64,000 nt of DNA from an uncultured Atopobiaceae bacterium (GTDB taxonomy: Bacteria; Actinomycetota; Coriobacteriia; Coriobacteriales; Atopobiaceae), in the NCBI GenBank assembly GCA_944320975.1, contig CALUJM010000010.1, positions 1 through 64,000 on the forward strand, read 5' to 3'. The notes beneath the pieces were generated by a model. It was not told the origin of the DNA, did no database searches, and saw only the letters and a program-made list of their open reading frames with translations. Numbering within the stretch: the stretch's first letter is position 1; every line of letters begins with the position of its first letter. The position numbers and the translations under genes are program-made. Positions 48,986 to 57,531 of the stretch are shown here, in pieces.

Positions 48986-49019
48986 CGCGCGGACCCAAAT
49001 CCGGATTTGGGTCCGCGCG
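48986..49019. repeat. 34-bp perfect palindrome
   Basis: CGCGCGGACCCAAATCC and its exact complement, with no spacer, between the convergent ends of the EIIB-aroQ gene (48960) and the small membrane-protein gene (49026). Same GGACCCAAATCC family as in the 217-bp repeats. Confidence 0.9.
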
Positions 49020-49025
49020 GAACCC

Positions 49026-49424
49026 CTATCGCGCCCCGTGCCGACGCGCTCTCAGCGCTCGCACGCCCGTCCCGGCGCCAAAGCCCACGGCAGATACGGC
49101 TGCGCCGAAGACGAAGGCGGTCGGATCCAGCGGGTTCAGGTTCCCGAACGTCAGCGTGTTGGCCAGGCTGAACGTCAACCACGGGAGCAGCAGGGCCAGG
49201 ACGGCCGCGGCGGGGACAAAGAGCCAGCTCATCTTTCCGTAGGGCCTGAGAAGGCCGGCTGCAAGGGAGGTCCCCAGGACCGACAGCGGCATGAGCCCGT
49301 AGAAGAACAGCAGGGCGTACCCCAGCGCATCCGCGGGCCCGATGACGCACCAGAACACGAAGAGCGAGAAGAGCCACGTGCCGAGAAGGACGGCGGGCAC
49401 GACGACTTTGGCAGACGGCTTCAT
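49026..49424 (-). CDS. Small four-span membrane protein, function unknown
   Basis: 132 residues, ATG 49424 with AAGGAGG upstream. Four hydrophobic stretches (about 9-30, 34-60, 65-88, 104-124), for example WLFSLFVFWCVIG and MSWLFVPAAAVLALLLPWL. The basic tail is RALRARRHGAR. No family recognised. It may be co-transcribed with the LuxR-type regulator upstream (gap 62 bp). Confidence 0.7.
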   Translation of the reverse strand: MKPSAKVVVPAVLLGTWLFSLFVFWCVIGPADALGYALLFFYGLMPLSVLGTSLAAGLLRPYGKMSWLFVPAAAVLALLLPWLTFSLANTLTFGNLNPLDPTAFVFGAAVSAVGFGAGTGVRALRARRHGAR

Positions 49425-49486
49425 AGCTGCCTCCTTTCAGGGGCCCCGTTTGCCCCCAGCGTACCCGCCGCGCGCGGCGGCGTCTG

Positions 49487-51247
49487 TCAACCCCGGGGAT
49501 GCGTTTCGGGGAAGTCTGTCAACCCTGCGCGACCCTCGAGGTATTCGCGCAGCTCAACGGCATTGTGCACGCCGAGCGCACGATAGCTGCGCGACCGGGC
49601 GGACTTGACGGTCCCCGGAGCCACGTGAAGCCGCTCGCAGATGGCGCGCTCGCCCTCCCCGAGCGAGAGGAGCAGCGCGACGTTGGCCTGGAGCTCGCTC
49701 AGCCCGGCCCGCCGAAGGACGCCGACCTTCTCTTCACGGTCGTCGCGCGCGGCGGGGCGGAAGGCGATGCCGAAGACAAGCGCGCCGAGCGCCGGCACGA
49801 GGCACCACAGCCCCTCGACCGCACCGGGAAACGCCTCGAGCGGCTCCGCCAGGCATGAGCCGAACAGGAGCGAGAGGCCCGCGAGGGCGGTGACCTCGCG
49901 GCCGCGGCACGCGAGCTCCCGCAGGCCGGAGACGACGGTGCGCCTGAGCCAAGCAGTCCGATCGGCGCTCTCGTCCTCGGCGATCGGCCTCGCGCCGAGA
50001 TACAGGACGCAGAGCACAAGGAGCAGGAGGGCCATCGACCTACGCCCCGGCGCAAGGGGCCACGAGGCTACGAGTAGCAGGGGCACGACAGCCGCGCAGA
50101 GCACGCAGACGAGCCCGCGCTCCCACGAGGGCCGAGCTCCGGCGCGCTCCCTCAGCGCGCGGCCGCCGCCCGTGTCGGGCGGGAGGACGAGGAAGGCGAC
50201 AAGGGCGACGCACGCGAGAGCGCCGCCCACGAGGCAGGCGACCACGGGGCGGACGGGCCCTCCCCAGGGCGCGAGCAGCGTGGCGAGCAGCGCGCAGCCG
50301 ATAAGGGCGCGCGCCCAGGACGGCACGCTGGAGCGCCGTGTCCCGCCTGGCCGCAGACCGCCTCCCTCGCTCGTCCAGGCGCCCACGCGCGCCACGAGCT
50401 CGGACTTCGACGACACGCCGAGCTTCTCGTAGCCGCGCGTGCGGTTGGTCCCGACGGTCGACTCGGAGACGTCGAGCGCCTGCGCGATGACGCGTCGCGG
50501 CTCGCCGCACAGCGTCCGGACGAGGACCTCGCGCTCTCGGTCGCTGAGCTCGCGCTCGGCGAGGTCGTCCAGGGCGCGGCGTATCGTCGCGGCGTAGTCG
50601 CCCTCGTCGCCGCCCGAGGCGAGCGACGCGAGGAGCGGGACGCCTGAGGAGCAGACCGCGACGAGCGCGCCCGTCGCGATGACGGGGAGCCCCGACTCGC
50701 CGACGGCGGCGGAGCAGGAGAGCAGCAGGACCGGTGCGAACGCGGCGAAGAGCTCGGGCTCCGAGAGGCAGCGCCCCTCCCGGGCTCGGGAAAGGACGGC
50801 GAGGGCCCCGAGCGCGCCGAGAAGGGCGGCGGGCAGCTCCCGCGGCACCGGCACGAGCAAAGCAGCGGCGAACAGGGCGAAGACGGCGGCGAGCTCGCCC
50901 GCGAGGGCCCCGGAGCGCGCCGCGCGGCGCTCGTCCTTCTCGCCCAGCGAAAGGCATATCCAGCCCGCGAGCGCGAGGGCCCCGGGAACCGCGGAGAGGG
51001 ACGGGGCGAGCGCCCGGGAAAGCGCGAGCAGCGGCGTGGCGGCGAGGCCCGCAACGCTGACGACCCTTCGGCAGCGCTCGGCCGAGGCGCGGTCCGCGGC
51101 GCCGAGAATGCGGCCCGCCATGAGCGCAGCACCGGCGAGGACGTAGGCGACCGGCGAGACCCGAAGCGCGGCAAGCGCCGCGAGCGCGCCCGACCACAAC
51201 GGCCAGACGACGATGCGATGGCGCTCGAGCCAGGCGTAGGCGCGCAT
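49487..51247 (-). CDS. Polytopic membrane regulator with two LuxR-type HTH domains
   Basis: 586 residues in two similar halves. The first has about six membrane helices (15-210) and a LuxR HTH (about 232-290, ELSDREREVLVRTLCGEP, VSESTVGTNRTRGYEKLG). The second has more membrane helices (about 312-355, 378-420, 455-498) and another HTH (about 513-571, GLSELQANVALLLSLGEG, VAPGTVKSARSRSYRALG). Membrane-bound LuxR proteins are common in Coriobacteriia, but with one C-terminal HTH; this looks like a duplication-fusion. The frame is open throughout with no start signal between halves. Follows the cyclo-ligase gene by 9 bp. Confidence 0.82.
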   Translation of the reverse strand: MRAYAWLERHRIVVWPLWSGALAALAALRVSPVAYVLAGAALMAGRILGAADRASAERCRRVVSVAGLAATPLLALSRALAPSLSAVPGALALAGWICLSLGEKDERRAARSGALAGELAAVFALFAAALLVPVPRELPAALLGALGALAVLSRAREGRCLSEPELFAAFAPVLLLSCSAAVGESGLPVIATGALVAVCSSGVPLLASLASGGDEGDYAATIRRALDDLAERELSDREREVLVRTLCGEPRRVIAQALDVSESTVGTNRTRGYEKLGVSSKSELVARVGAWTSEGGGLRPGGTRRSSVPSWARALIGCALLATLLAPWGGPVRPVVACLVGGALACVALVAFLVLPPDTGGGRALRERAGARPSWERGLVCVLCAAVVPLLLVASWPLAPGRRSMALLLLVLCVLYLGARPIAEDESADRTAWLRRTVVSGLRELACRGREVTALAGLSLLFGSCLAEPLEAFPGAVEGLWCLVPALGALVFGIAFRPAARDDREEKVGVLRRAGLSELQANVALLLSLGEGERAICERLHVAPGTVKSARSRSYRALGVHNAVELREYLEGRAGLTDFPETHPRG

Positions 51248-51256
51248 CGGCGCCCC

Positions 51257-51859
51257 CTAGAGGTTCTGGTGGCAGCCCCAGACGGTCCCCTCGCTCACGA
51301 GGAAGTCCACGGGCACGTCGTGCTCCCCCACGGGGAGCGGGTTGGACGAGAGCTGCGTCACGCGCGCGAGGCCGATCTTGTTGCCGGGGTAGAACGTGAG
51401 GAAGCGGTCATAGTAGCCGCCGCCGTAGCCGACGCGGTGGCCGGAGCCGTCGAAGACGAGCCCCGGGACAAGGCACGCCGTCTTGACCATCTCGGGCACC
51501 GTGAGGACGGGCGCGTCGGCCAGGGGCTCGAGGATCTTCATCGTCCCGGGAGAGAGCTCGTCGAGGGAGGAGATCTCCGAGAAGACCATCTTGTGCTCCT
51601 CCCGGACCACGCGGGGGACCGCGACGCGGCGACCCTCCTCGAGCAGCTCCTCGATGATGGTGCGCGTGTCAACCTCCGGTCCAAAGGACACGTAGGTGAG
51701 GACGATCGGGGCGCGCTGGAAGACGTCGAAGCCGCGCAGCGCGGAGCGGATGGCGTCGTCGGAGGAGATCCTGAGGCGAGCGGGGATGGTGCGACGGACC
51801 CTGAGGTAGTTGCTCCTGAGGGAGCTCTTGTCGGCGTCCGTACCGTATGAGCTTGCCAC
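51257..51859 (-). CDS. 5-formyltetrahydrofolate cyclo-ligase
   Basis: Recycles 5-formyl-THF to 5,10-methenyl-THF with ATP. 200 residues from GTG 51859 (GGGGGAG just upstream). Seen: SSLRSNYLRVRRTIPARLR at the start, VAVPRVV, LVPGLVFDGSGHRVGYGGGY with YYDRFL, the family signature near the C-terminus. The upstream ATG of a longer frame is unsupported. Confidence 0.9.
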   Translation of the reverse strand: MASSYGTDADKSSLRSNYLRVRRTIPARLRISSDDAIRSALRGFDVFQRAPIVLTYVSFGPEVDTRTIIEELLEEGRRVAVPRVVREEHKMVFSEISSLDELSPGTMKILEPLADAPVLTVPEMVKTACLVPGLVFDGSGHRVGYGGGYYDRFLTFYPGNKIGLARVTQLSSNPLPVGEHDVPVDFLVSEGTVWGCHQNL

Positions 51860-51890
51860 CGCTCCCCCTCTCGTCACTGTCAACCAGACC

Positions 51891-51896
51891 ATTATA
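51891..51896 (-). promoter_or_regulatory. -10 box for the cyclo-ligase gene
   Basis: Perfect minus-strand TATAAT, 31 bp before the GTG start, in the short divergent gap to trpS. No clear -35 box. Confidence 0.45.
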
Positions 51897-51999
51897 ACGG
51901 GGATTTGCCTCGAGCCCGCGCACGACGCCGCCGTTTGCCGTACCATAGGGTGCCGTTGACCATATACGCGGGACTCCACCGCGAGAGCAAGGAGGGACC

Positions 52000-53049
52000 A
52001 TGCCCAACGAGGGAAGCTACGAGGCCGCCAAGCGCAGGAGCGACGAGGTCCACGCCGACCTTCTCGTCCACCCCGAGAACTACACGATGCTCACCGGCGA
52101 CCGCCCGACCGGCCGCCTCCACCTTGGCCACTACTTCGGCACGCTCGTCGACCGCGTGCGCCTCCAGGACATGGGCGTCCGCACCAACGTCATCATTGCG
52201 GACTACCAGGTCATCACCGACCGCGACACCACCGAGCACATCCGCGACAACGTCTACAACATGGTCATCGACTACCTGGCGTGCGGTCTCGACCCGGCCA
52301 AGACGATGATCTTCACGCACTCCGCGGTGCCCGAGCTCAACCAGCTCATGCTGCCGTTCCTCAGCCTCGTCACCGAGGCCGAGATGGAGCGCAACCCCAC
52401 CGTCAAGGCCGAGCAGGAGGCGAGCGGCCACGCCCTCACGGGGCTTCTCCTCACCTACCCGGTCCACCAGGCGTGCGACATCCTCTTCTGCAAGGGCAAC
52501 ATCGTTCCCGTGGGCCGCGACCAGCTGCCGCACATCGAGATCACCTCGAAGATCGCCCGCCGCTTCAACGAGCGCTACGGCCACGTGTTCCCCGACGTCA
52601 CGGGCCTGCTCACGTCCACGCCGCTGCTCCCAGGCCTCGACGGGCGCAAGATGAGCAAGTCCTACGGCAACGCCATCTCCATCTCGATGACCGCAGAGGA
52701 GACCGCGAAGCTCATCAAGAAGTCCAAGAGCGACTCCGAGCGCAACATCACCTTCGACCCCGAGAATCGCCCGGAGATTTCCGGCCTGCTCACGACCGCC
52801 GGCATCTGCACCGGCCGCGACCCGCGCGAGATCGCCGAGGAGATCGGCATGGCCGGCGCGGGCCAGCTCAAGCGCGTGGTGACCGAGGCCGTCAACGGAT
52901 ACTTCGCCCCCATCCGCGAGCGCCGCGAGGAGATCGCCCAGGACATGGGCTACGTCGCCGACGTCCTGCACGAGGGCAACCGCCGCGCGCGCGAAATCGC
53001 CGCGGCCACGCTCGACGAGGTCCGCGAGGCGATGGGCATGGTGTATTAG
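52000..53049 (+). CDS. trpS: Tryptophanyl-tRNA synthetase
   Basis: Class I synthetase, 349 residues. Seen: TGDRPTGRLHLGHYFGTLVD (HIGH as HLGH), VIIADYQVITDR, LTYPVHQACDILFCKGNIVP, VGRDQLPHIEITSKIARRFN, and the KMSKSYGNAI loop. It is of the longer TrpRS-II-like subgroup by its RERREEIAQDMGYV tail. AAGGAGG precedes ATG 52000. Lies 3 kb beyond the aromatic cluster on the same strand, with a structured repeat directly downstream. Confidence 0.96.
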   Translation: MPNEGSYEAAKRRSDEVHADLLVHPENYTMLTGDRPTGRLHLGHYFGTLVDRVRLQDMGVRTNVIIADYQVITDRDTTEHIRDNVYNMVIDYLACGLDPAKTMIFTHSAVPELNQLMLPFLSLVTEAEMERNPTVKAEQEASGHALTGLLLTYPVHQACDILFCKGNIVPVGRDQLPHIEITSKIARRFNERYGHVFPDVTGLLTSTPLLPGLDGRKMSKSYGNAISISMTAEETAKLIKKSKSDSERNITFDPENRPEISGLLTTAGICTGRDPREIAEEIGMAGAGQLKRVVTEAVNGYFAPIRERREEIAQDMGYVADVLHEGNRRAREIAAATLDEVREAMGMVY

Positions 53050-53071
53050 CAGGAACTACGCACCCCTGTGT

Positions 53072-53149
53072 GGGCGATAAGGTCCGCCGCTCGGACAGTC
53101 CTCGGCGCAAAGAGCGCGCCTGCGGAACTCGCGGCGGACCTTATCGCCC
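53072..53149. repeat. Structured inverted-repeat element, copy 3
   Basis: 19-bp perfect arms (53072-53090, 53131-53149) with CGATAAGG/CCTTATCG in the variable part; core as in 44973-45064. Immediately after trpS. Confidence 0.85.
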
Positions 53150-53164
53150 CCTCTGTTATTCTCG

Positions 53165-53506
53165 CTACTTCTTAGCGTCAGAGGACTTGTGGGCCTGCAG
53201 CAGGTCAGAAACGAGGCAGAGCGTCAGGCAGATGAGGCTTATCACCGTGGAGATGATACCCAGGACGATCAGGGGGAATGAGATGCTTTGGGCGGCTGCG
53301 AGGTCTGCCTCGGCAAACGCTGCCGTCAGAAACGGCGCCGTGGTGCTGTACGAGGCCATAGCATCGTAGGAGGCCATGGACTGGGCGTACTCGTTACTCG
53401 CGACGCCGTTCATGACAAAGCTCATGCCGAGAAGAACCGCGGCGACGGTGGCGGCGACGCACGCGACGCGCTTCACGCGCGCTCGATACAGGGCGAGCTC
53501 GTTCAT
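53165..53506 (-). CDS. Small two-span membrane protein, function unknown
   Basis: 113 residues from ATG 53506 with GAGGAGG upstream. Membrane spans at about 13-32 and 76-101 flank a Ser/Ala/Tyr-rich outside loop (YAQSMASYDAMASYSTTAPF). Short charged tails. No family recognised. Stands alone between trpS and argF. Confidence 0.65.
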   Translation of the reverse strand: MNELALYRARVKRVACVAATVAAVLLGMSFVMNGVASNEYAQSMASYDAMASYSTTAPFLTAAFAEADLAAAQSISFPLIVLGIISTVISLICLTLCLVSDLLQAHKSSDAKK

Positions 53507-53848
53507 GGCAACCTCCTCGTAACGTCGTTAGCCCAGAGATACCCGCTTCCCGGTCCGACTAAGGACCAGATGCCAAAGAATCGGTCATCGGCCCCAATTC
53601 GCGGGCGACTATGGACCGCTTAAGAATTGCGTCCCGGGGCGTCACAATTCATTTGTAGGGTACTTTTTCAGAGCCCCGTCAAGTACGACCCACGGAGTAG
53701 CAATTAATCAACCTGCACTTTCTCGCTTTTTCATTTGTAGGGTACTTGGGCTGACGCCCGAAAAGTACCCTACAAATGAAAGGCGCTTCGGAAAAGGGCG
53801 GATCGGCGCGCAGCCGAGCTCCCCGTTTGGCTAAGCACGCCGCCCTCG
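53507..53848. other. 342-bp gene-free region with repeats
   Basis: Contains one single-arm and one hairpin copy of the CATTTGTAGGGTAC element (53649-53781), in DNA more AT-rich than its surroundings. No gene seen. Confidence 0.65.
53649..53781. repeat. CATTTGTAGGGTAC element: single arm plus hairpin copy
   Basis: TCATTTGTAGGGTACTTTT at 53649-53667 is a lone arm. At 53729-53747 the same arm recurs and pairs perfectly over 19 bp with 53763-53781, with an inner GGGC/GCCC stem in the loop. Confidence 0.85.
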
Positions 53849-54847
53849 CTACATCAGCGTCGCGTACATCACCGCCTTGATGCTGTGAAGGCGGTTCTCG
53901 GCCTCGTCGAAGACGCGGCTGCGCGGGCCCTCGAAGACCTCGTCGGTGACCTCGAGCTCGGCCAGGCCGAACTGCTGGTAGACCTCCTCGCCGATCGTGG
54001 TCTTGCGGTCGTGGAAGCTCGGCAGGCAGTGCATGAAGATCGCGTCGTCCGCCGCGAGCTCCATGAGCTCGGCATTGACCTGATACGGAGACAGCAGGCG
54101 GATGCGCTCGCCCCAGAGCTCAGCGGGCTCGCCCATCGAGACCCAGATGTCGGTGTAGATCACGCTCGCGCCGGCCGCGCCCTCGGCGACGTCAGGCGTC
54201 AGCGTGATCGTGGCGCCCGTCTCCGCGGCGATAGCGCGGCACGTCTCGACGAGCTCGGCGTCCGGCATCTGCTCGGCAGGTCCGCACGCGCAGAAGTCGA
54301 TGCCCAGCTTGGCGCAGGCCACCATGAGCGAGTTGCCCACGTTGTTGCCCGCGTCGCCCATGAAGGTGACCTTGCGCCCGACCATGCCGCCGCGGCCGAA
54401 CTCCTCCTCCATCGTGAGGACGTCCGCGATCATCTGCGTGGGGTGGAACTCCGTGGTGAGGCCGTTCCACACCGGCACGCCCGCGAACTCTGCGAGCTCC
54501 TCGACGCGCTCCTGGCCAAACCCGCGGTACTCGATGCCGTCGAACATGCGGCCGAGCACGCGCGCGGTGTCGGCGATGGACTCCTTCTTGCCGATCTGGC
54601 TGGCGCTCGGGTCCAGGTAGACCGCGTGCATGCCGAGGTCGGCCGCGCCCACCTCGAAGGCGCAGCGCGTGCGCGTGGAGGTCTTCTCGAAGATGAGGGC
54701 GACGTTCTTCCCCTCGAGGTAGCGGTGCGGCTCGCCCGCGCGCTTCTTGGCCTTGAGGTCGGCGGACAGGTCGAGCAGGTAGCGGATCTCCTCGGGCGTG
54801 AAGTCGAGGAGCTTGAGGAAGTTGCGTCCGGCGAGGCTGACGGCCAT
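53849..54847 (-). CDS. argF: Ornithine carbamoyltransferase
   Basis: 332 residues from ATG 54847 (GGAGAG four nt upstream). Seen: [20 protein letters not shown] (carbamoyl-phosphate loop), [48 protein letters not shown] and HCLPSFHD (ornithine/catalytic Cys loop). It can make citrulline or, in the arginine deiminase route, split it. No arcA or arcC is in the window, so direction is undetermined. Monocistronic here, divergent from ppk1. Confidence 0.95.
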   Translation of the reverse strand: MAVSLAGRNFLKLLDFTPEEIRYLLDLSADLKAKKRAGEPHRYLEGKNVALIFEKTSTRTRCAFEVGAADLGMHAVYLDPSASQIGKKESIADTARVLGRMFDGIEYRGFGQERVEELAEFAGVPVWNGLTTEFHPTQMIADVLTMEEEFGRGGMVGRKVTFMGDAGNNVGNSLMVACAKLGIDFCACGPAEQMPDAELVETCRAIAAETGATITLTPDVAEGAAGASVIYTDIWVSMGEPAELWGERIRLLSPYQVNAELMELAADDAIFMHCLPSFHDRKTTIGEEVYQQFGLAELEVTDEVFEGPRSRVFDEAENRLHSIKAVMYATLM

Positions 54848-55053
54848 GGTGCTCTCCATTCGGGTGTCGGAGGTCGTAAATAAAGCCGCATCGTAGCACG
54901 CCGTGCCTGCTGGATGGTTCGCGAACGCCCCCGCTGGCCCGCCTCTTTTCACAACCTTAACCAAGAGGCCCCCGGCTGAGGCGCGCACGGCTGCTATCAT
55001 CGACATGACATGCACCGCGGCCCAACGCCGCATCTTCGTGAAAGGCTTTCGCG

Positions 55054-57531
55054 ATGAGCAAGGACAAGACCAAGGACACCGTCGAGGAGGAGCCGCGCAA
55101 GAAGGACTCCCGCAAGGAGCAGGCCCTCAAGAAGGCCGCGGCCAAGTACGCGGGAGAGAAGGACGGCGAGCCCGAGAAGGCCGAGCGAGACTTCTCCTAC
55201 ACCCAGAACCGCGAGCTCAGCTGGCTGCGCTTCGACGACCGCATCCTAGACGAGGCCTACGACCCCGAGGTCCCCGCGTTCGAGCGCCTCAAGTTCTGCG
55301 AGATCGTCGAGTCCAACCTCGACGAGTGGTTCATGATCCGCGTCGGCGGCCTTTCCGACCTCGCCTCCCTCAAGAACCAGCCCAAGGACAACAAGTCCAA
55401 CATGACCCCCACCGAGCAGCTCGCGGCGATCTTCGGCGCCCTGCCCGCGCTCGTCGAGCGCCACGAGAAGGGCCTCGCCGAGGTCGAGGAGCTGCTCGGC
55501 CAGCACGGCCTGCAGCGCGTCTCCCCCGCCGACTACACCGAGGAGGACCGCGCCGCCGTCCAGCGCCACTTCGAGCGCCGCCTGGCCCCCATCATCTCCC
55601 CGCTCATCGTCGACCCGCGCCACCCCTTCCCCAACCTGCGCAACGGCCGCCTGTTCGTGGCCTGCTCGCTCGACGGCGCCGATGAGACCGGTCTTCTCGG
55701 CATCATCGAGGTGCCCCGCACCGAGCAGCGCGTCGTCGCGCTGCCGGCCACGCCCAAGGCCTGGCGCTACACCCTGCTCGAGGACGTCCTCGAGACCTGC
55801 CTCGACCAGTGCTTCGGCGAGTACGTGCCCAAGCGCTCGGCCGTGCTGCGCGTCACGCGCAACGCCGACATCGACCCGGACGGCGAGGGCGTCGAGGAGG
55901 AAGAGGACTACCGCCAGCACATGAAGAAGGTCCTCAAGCTCCGCCAGCGCCTGCAGCCCGTGCGCCTCGAGATCCGCGGCAAGCTGGGCAAGACGCTCGA
56001 GACGCTGATCGCCGATGAGCTCGCGCTGGAGCCGCGCCGCGTCTTCCGCCTCAACCGCCCGATCGACCTCGGCTACGTCTACGGGCTCGAGTCGCACATC
56101 CCCGACCACGAGCACGCCGCCTGCGTCTTCCGCCGTTTCGAGCCGCAGATCTCCCCGATGGTGGACCTCTCCCTGCCCATGCGCGGCCAGGTCGAGGACC
56201 ACGACGTCCTTCTCACCTACCCCTACGAGTCGATGACGCCGCTGCTGCGCCTCGTGCGCGAGGCCTCGGCCGACGACGCGTGCATCTCGATCAAGATCAC
56301 GCTCTACCGCGTCGCCAAGTCGAGCCACCTCTGCGAGAGCCTCATCAGCGCCGCCGAGGCGGGCAAGGACGTCACCGTCCTCATGGAGCTGCGCGCCCGC
56401 TTCGACGAGGCCAACAACATCGCGTGGGCCGAGCGCCTCGAGGACGCCGGCTGTACCGTAATCTACGGATCCGAGGGCTTCAAGTGCCACTCCAAGATCT
56501 GCCAGATCACCTACCACGACCGCGACGGCATCCGCCGCATCACGTGCCTGGGCACCGGCAACTTCAACGAGAAGACCGCGACGCTCTACTCCGACTTCAT
56601 GCTGCTCACCGCCGACGAGGGCATCGGCGCCGACGGCAACACGTTCTTCCGCAACCTCTCCCTGGGCAACCTGCGCGGCACCTACCGGCAGCTCGGCGTG
56701 GCGCCCGTGGGCCTGAAGCCGCTCGTGATGCGCGGGCTCGACCGCGAGATCGCCCGCGCCCGCGAGGGGGCGCCCGCGCGCGTCTTCTTCAAGATGAACT
56801 CGCTCACCGACCGCGACGTCATCGACAAGATCTCCGAGGCCTGCGAGGCCGGCGTCAAGGTCGTCATGGTGGTGCGCGGCATCTGCTGCATCAAGGCGGG
56901 CGTCCCGGGAAAGACCGACGGCCTCGTGGTGCGCCAGATCGCCGGCCGCTTCCTCGAGCACGCCCGCATCTACGCCTTCGGCGAGTACGCCGACACGATC
57001 TACCTCTCGAGTGCGGACATGATGACGCGCAACACCGAGCGACGCGTGGAGATCGCCTACCCGGTGCGCGACCCGGCGTGCTGCGAGATCGTCCGCCACT
57101 TCATCGAGCTGCAGCTCGCGGACAACGTGAAGGCCCGCCAGCTCACCGTCGAGGGCACCTGGGCGCGCGTCGAATCCGAGCCGGACGCGCCGCGCGTCAA
57201 CTGCCAGGAGGAGTTCCTGCGCGAGGCCTATGAGCGCGCCCGCGAGGCCGTCGAGGAGCGCGCCAAGGCCGCCAAGGCTCCGCGCGTCGAGCCGGCACCC
57301 GACGCGGTGCCCGAGCTCGCCGCCGAGGAGGCGCCCGAGAAGGACGATGCCCCCGCGCCCGTCGAGGCCGTCGAGGCCCCGCGCGCTCCCGAGCCCGCCC
57401 CGGCCCCGGCGCCTGCCCCCGCGCCCGCTCCCAGGCCCGTCGCGCCTCGCAGGAAGAAGGGGCGCGTCTCCCGCGCGCTCGGCCTGTTCGGGCAGGCCTT
57501 CGGAACCCTCTTCGGCGGGGGTGACGAGTGA
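55054..57531 (+). CDS. ppk1: Polyphosphate kinase PPK1
   Basis: 825 residues; reversible transfer of ATP gamma-phosphate to polyphosphate. N-terminal basic extension, then [31 protein letters not shown] and [13 protein letters not shown]. The two PLD-like domains carry catalytic-type histidines in [14 protein letters not shown] and [36 protein letters not shown] is the ATP-site helix. The last 100 residues are a Pro/Ala-rich tail ending in basic and hydrophobic [20 protein letters not shown], beyond the usual PPK1 end. The GTG of the next gene overlaps its stop. Confidence 0.95.
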   Translation: MSKDKTKDTVEEEPRKKDSRKEQALKKAAAKYAGEKDGEPEKAERDFSYTQNRELSWLRFDDRILDEAYDPEVPAFERLKFCEIVESNLDEWFMIRVGGLSDLASLKNQPKDNKSNMTPTEQLAAIFGALPALVERHEKGLAEVEELLGQHGLQRVSPADYTEEDRAAVQRHFERRLAPIISPLIVDPRHPFPNLRNGRLFVACSLDGADETGLLGIIEVPRTEQRVVALPATPKAWRYTLLEDVLETCLDQCFGEYVPKRSAVLRVTRNADIDPDGEGVEEEEDYRQHMKKVLKLRQRLQPVRLEIRGKLGKTLETLIADELALEPRRVFRLNRPIDLGYVYGLESHIPDHEHAACVFRRFEPQISPMVDLSLPMRGQVEDHDVLLTYPYESMTPLLRLVREASADDACISIKITLYRVAKSSHLCESLISAAEAGKDVTVLMELRARFDEANNIAWAERLEDAGCTVIYGSEGFKCHSKICQITYHDRDGIRRITCLGTGNFNEKTATLYSDFMLLTADEGIGADGNTFFRNLSLGNLRGTYRQLGVAPVGLKPLVMRGLDREIARAREGAPARVFFKMNSLTDRDVIDKISEACEAGVKVVMVVRGICCIKAGVPGKTDGLVVRQIAGRFLEHARIYAFGEYADTIYLSSADMMTRNTERRVEIAYPVRDPACCEIVRHFIELQLADNVKARQLTVEGTWARVESEPDAPRVNCQEEFLREAYERAREAVEERAKAAKAPRVEPAPDAVPELAAEEAPEKDDAPAPVEAVEAPRAPEPAPAPAPAPAPAPRPVAPRRKKGRVSRALGLFGQAFGTLFGGGDE

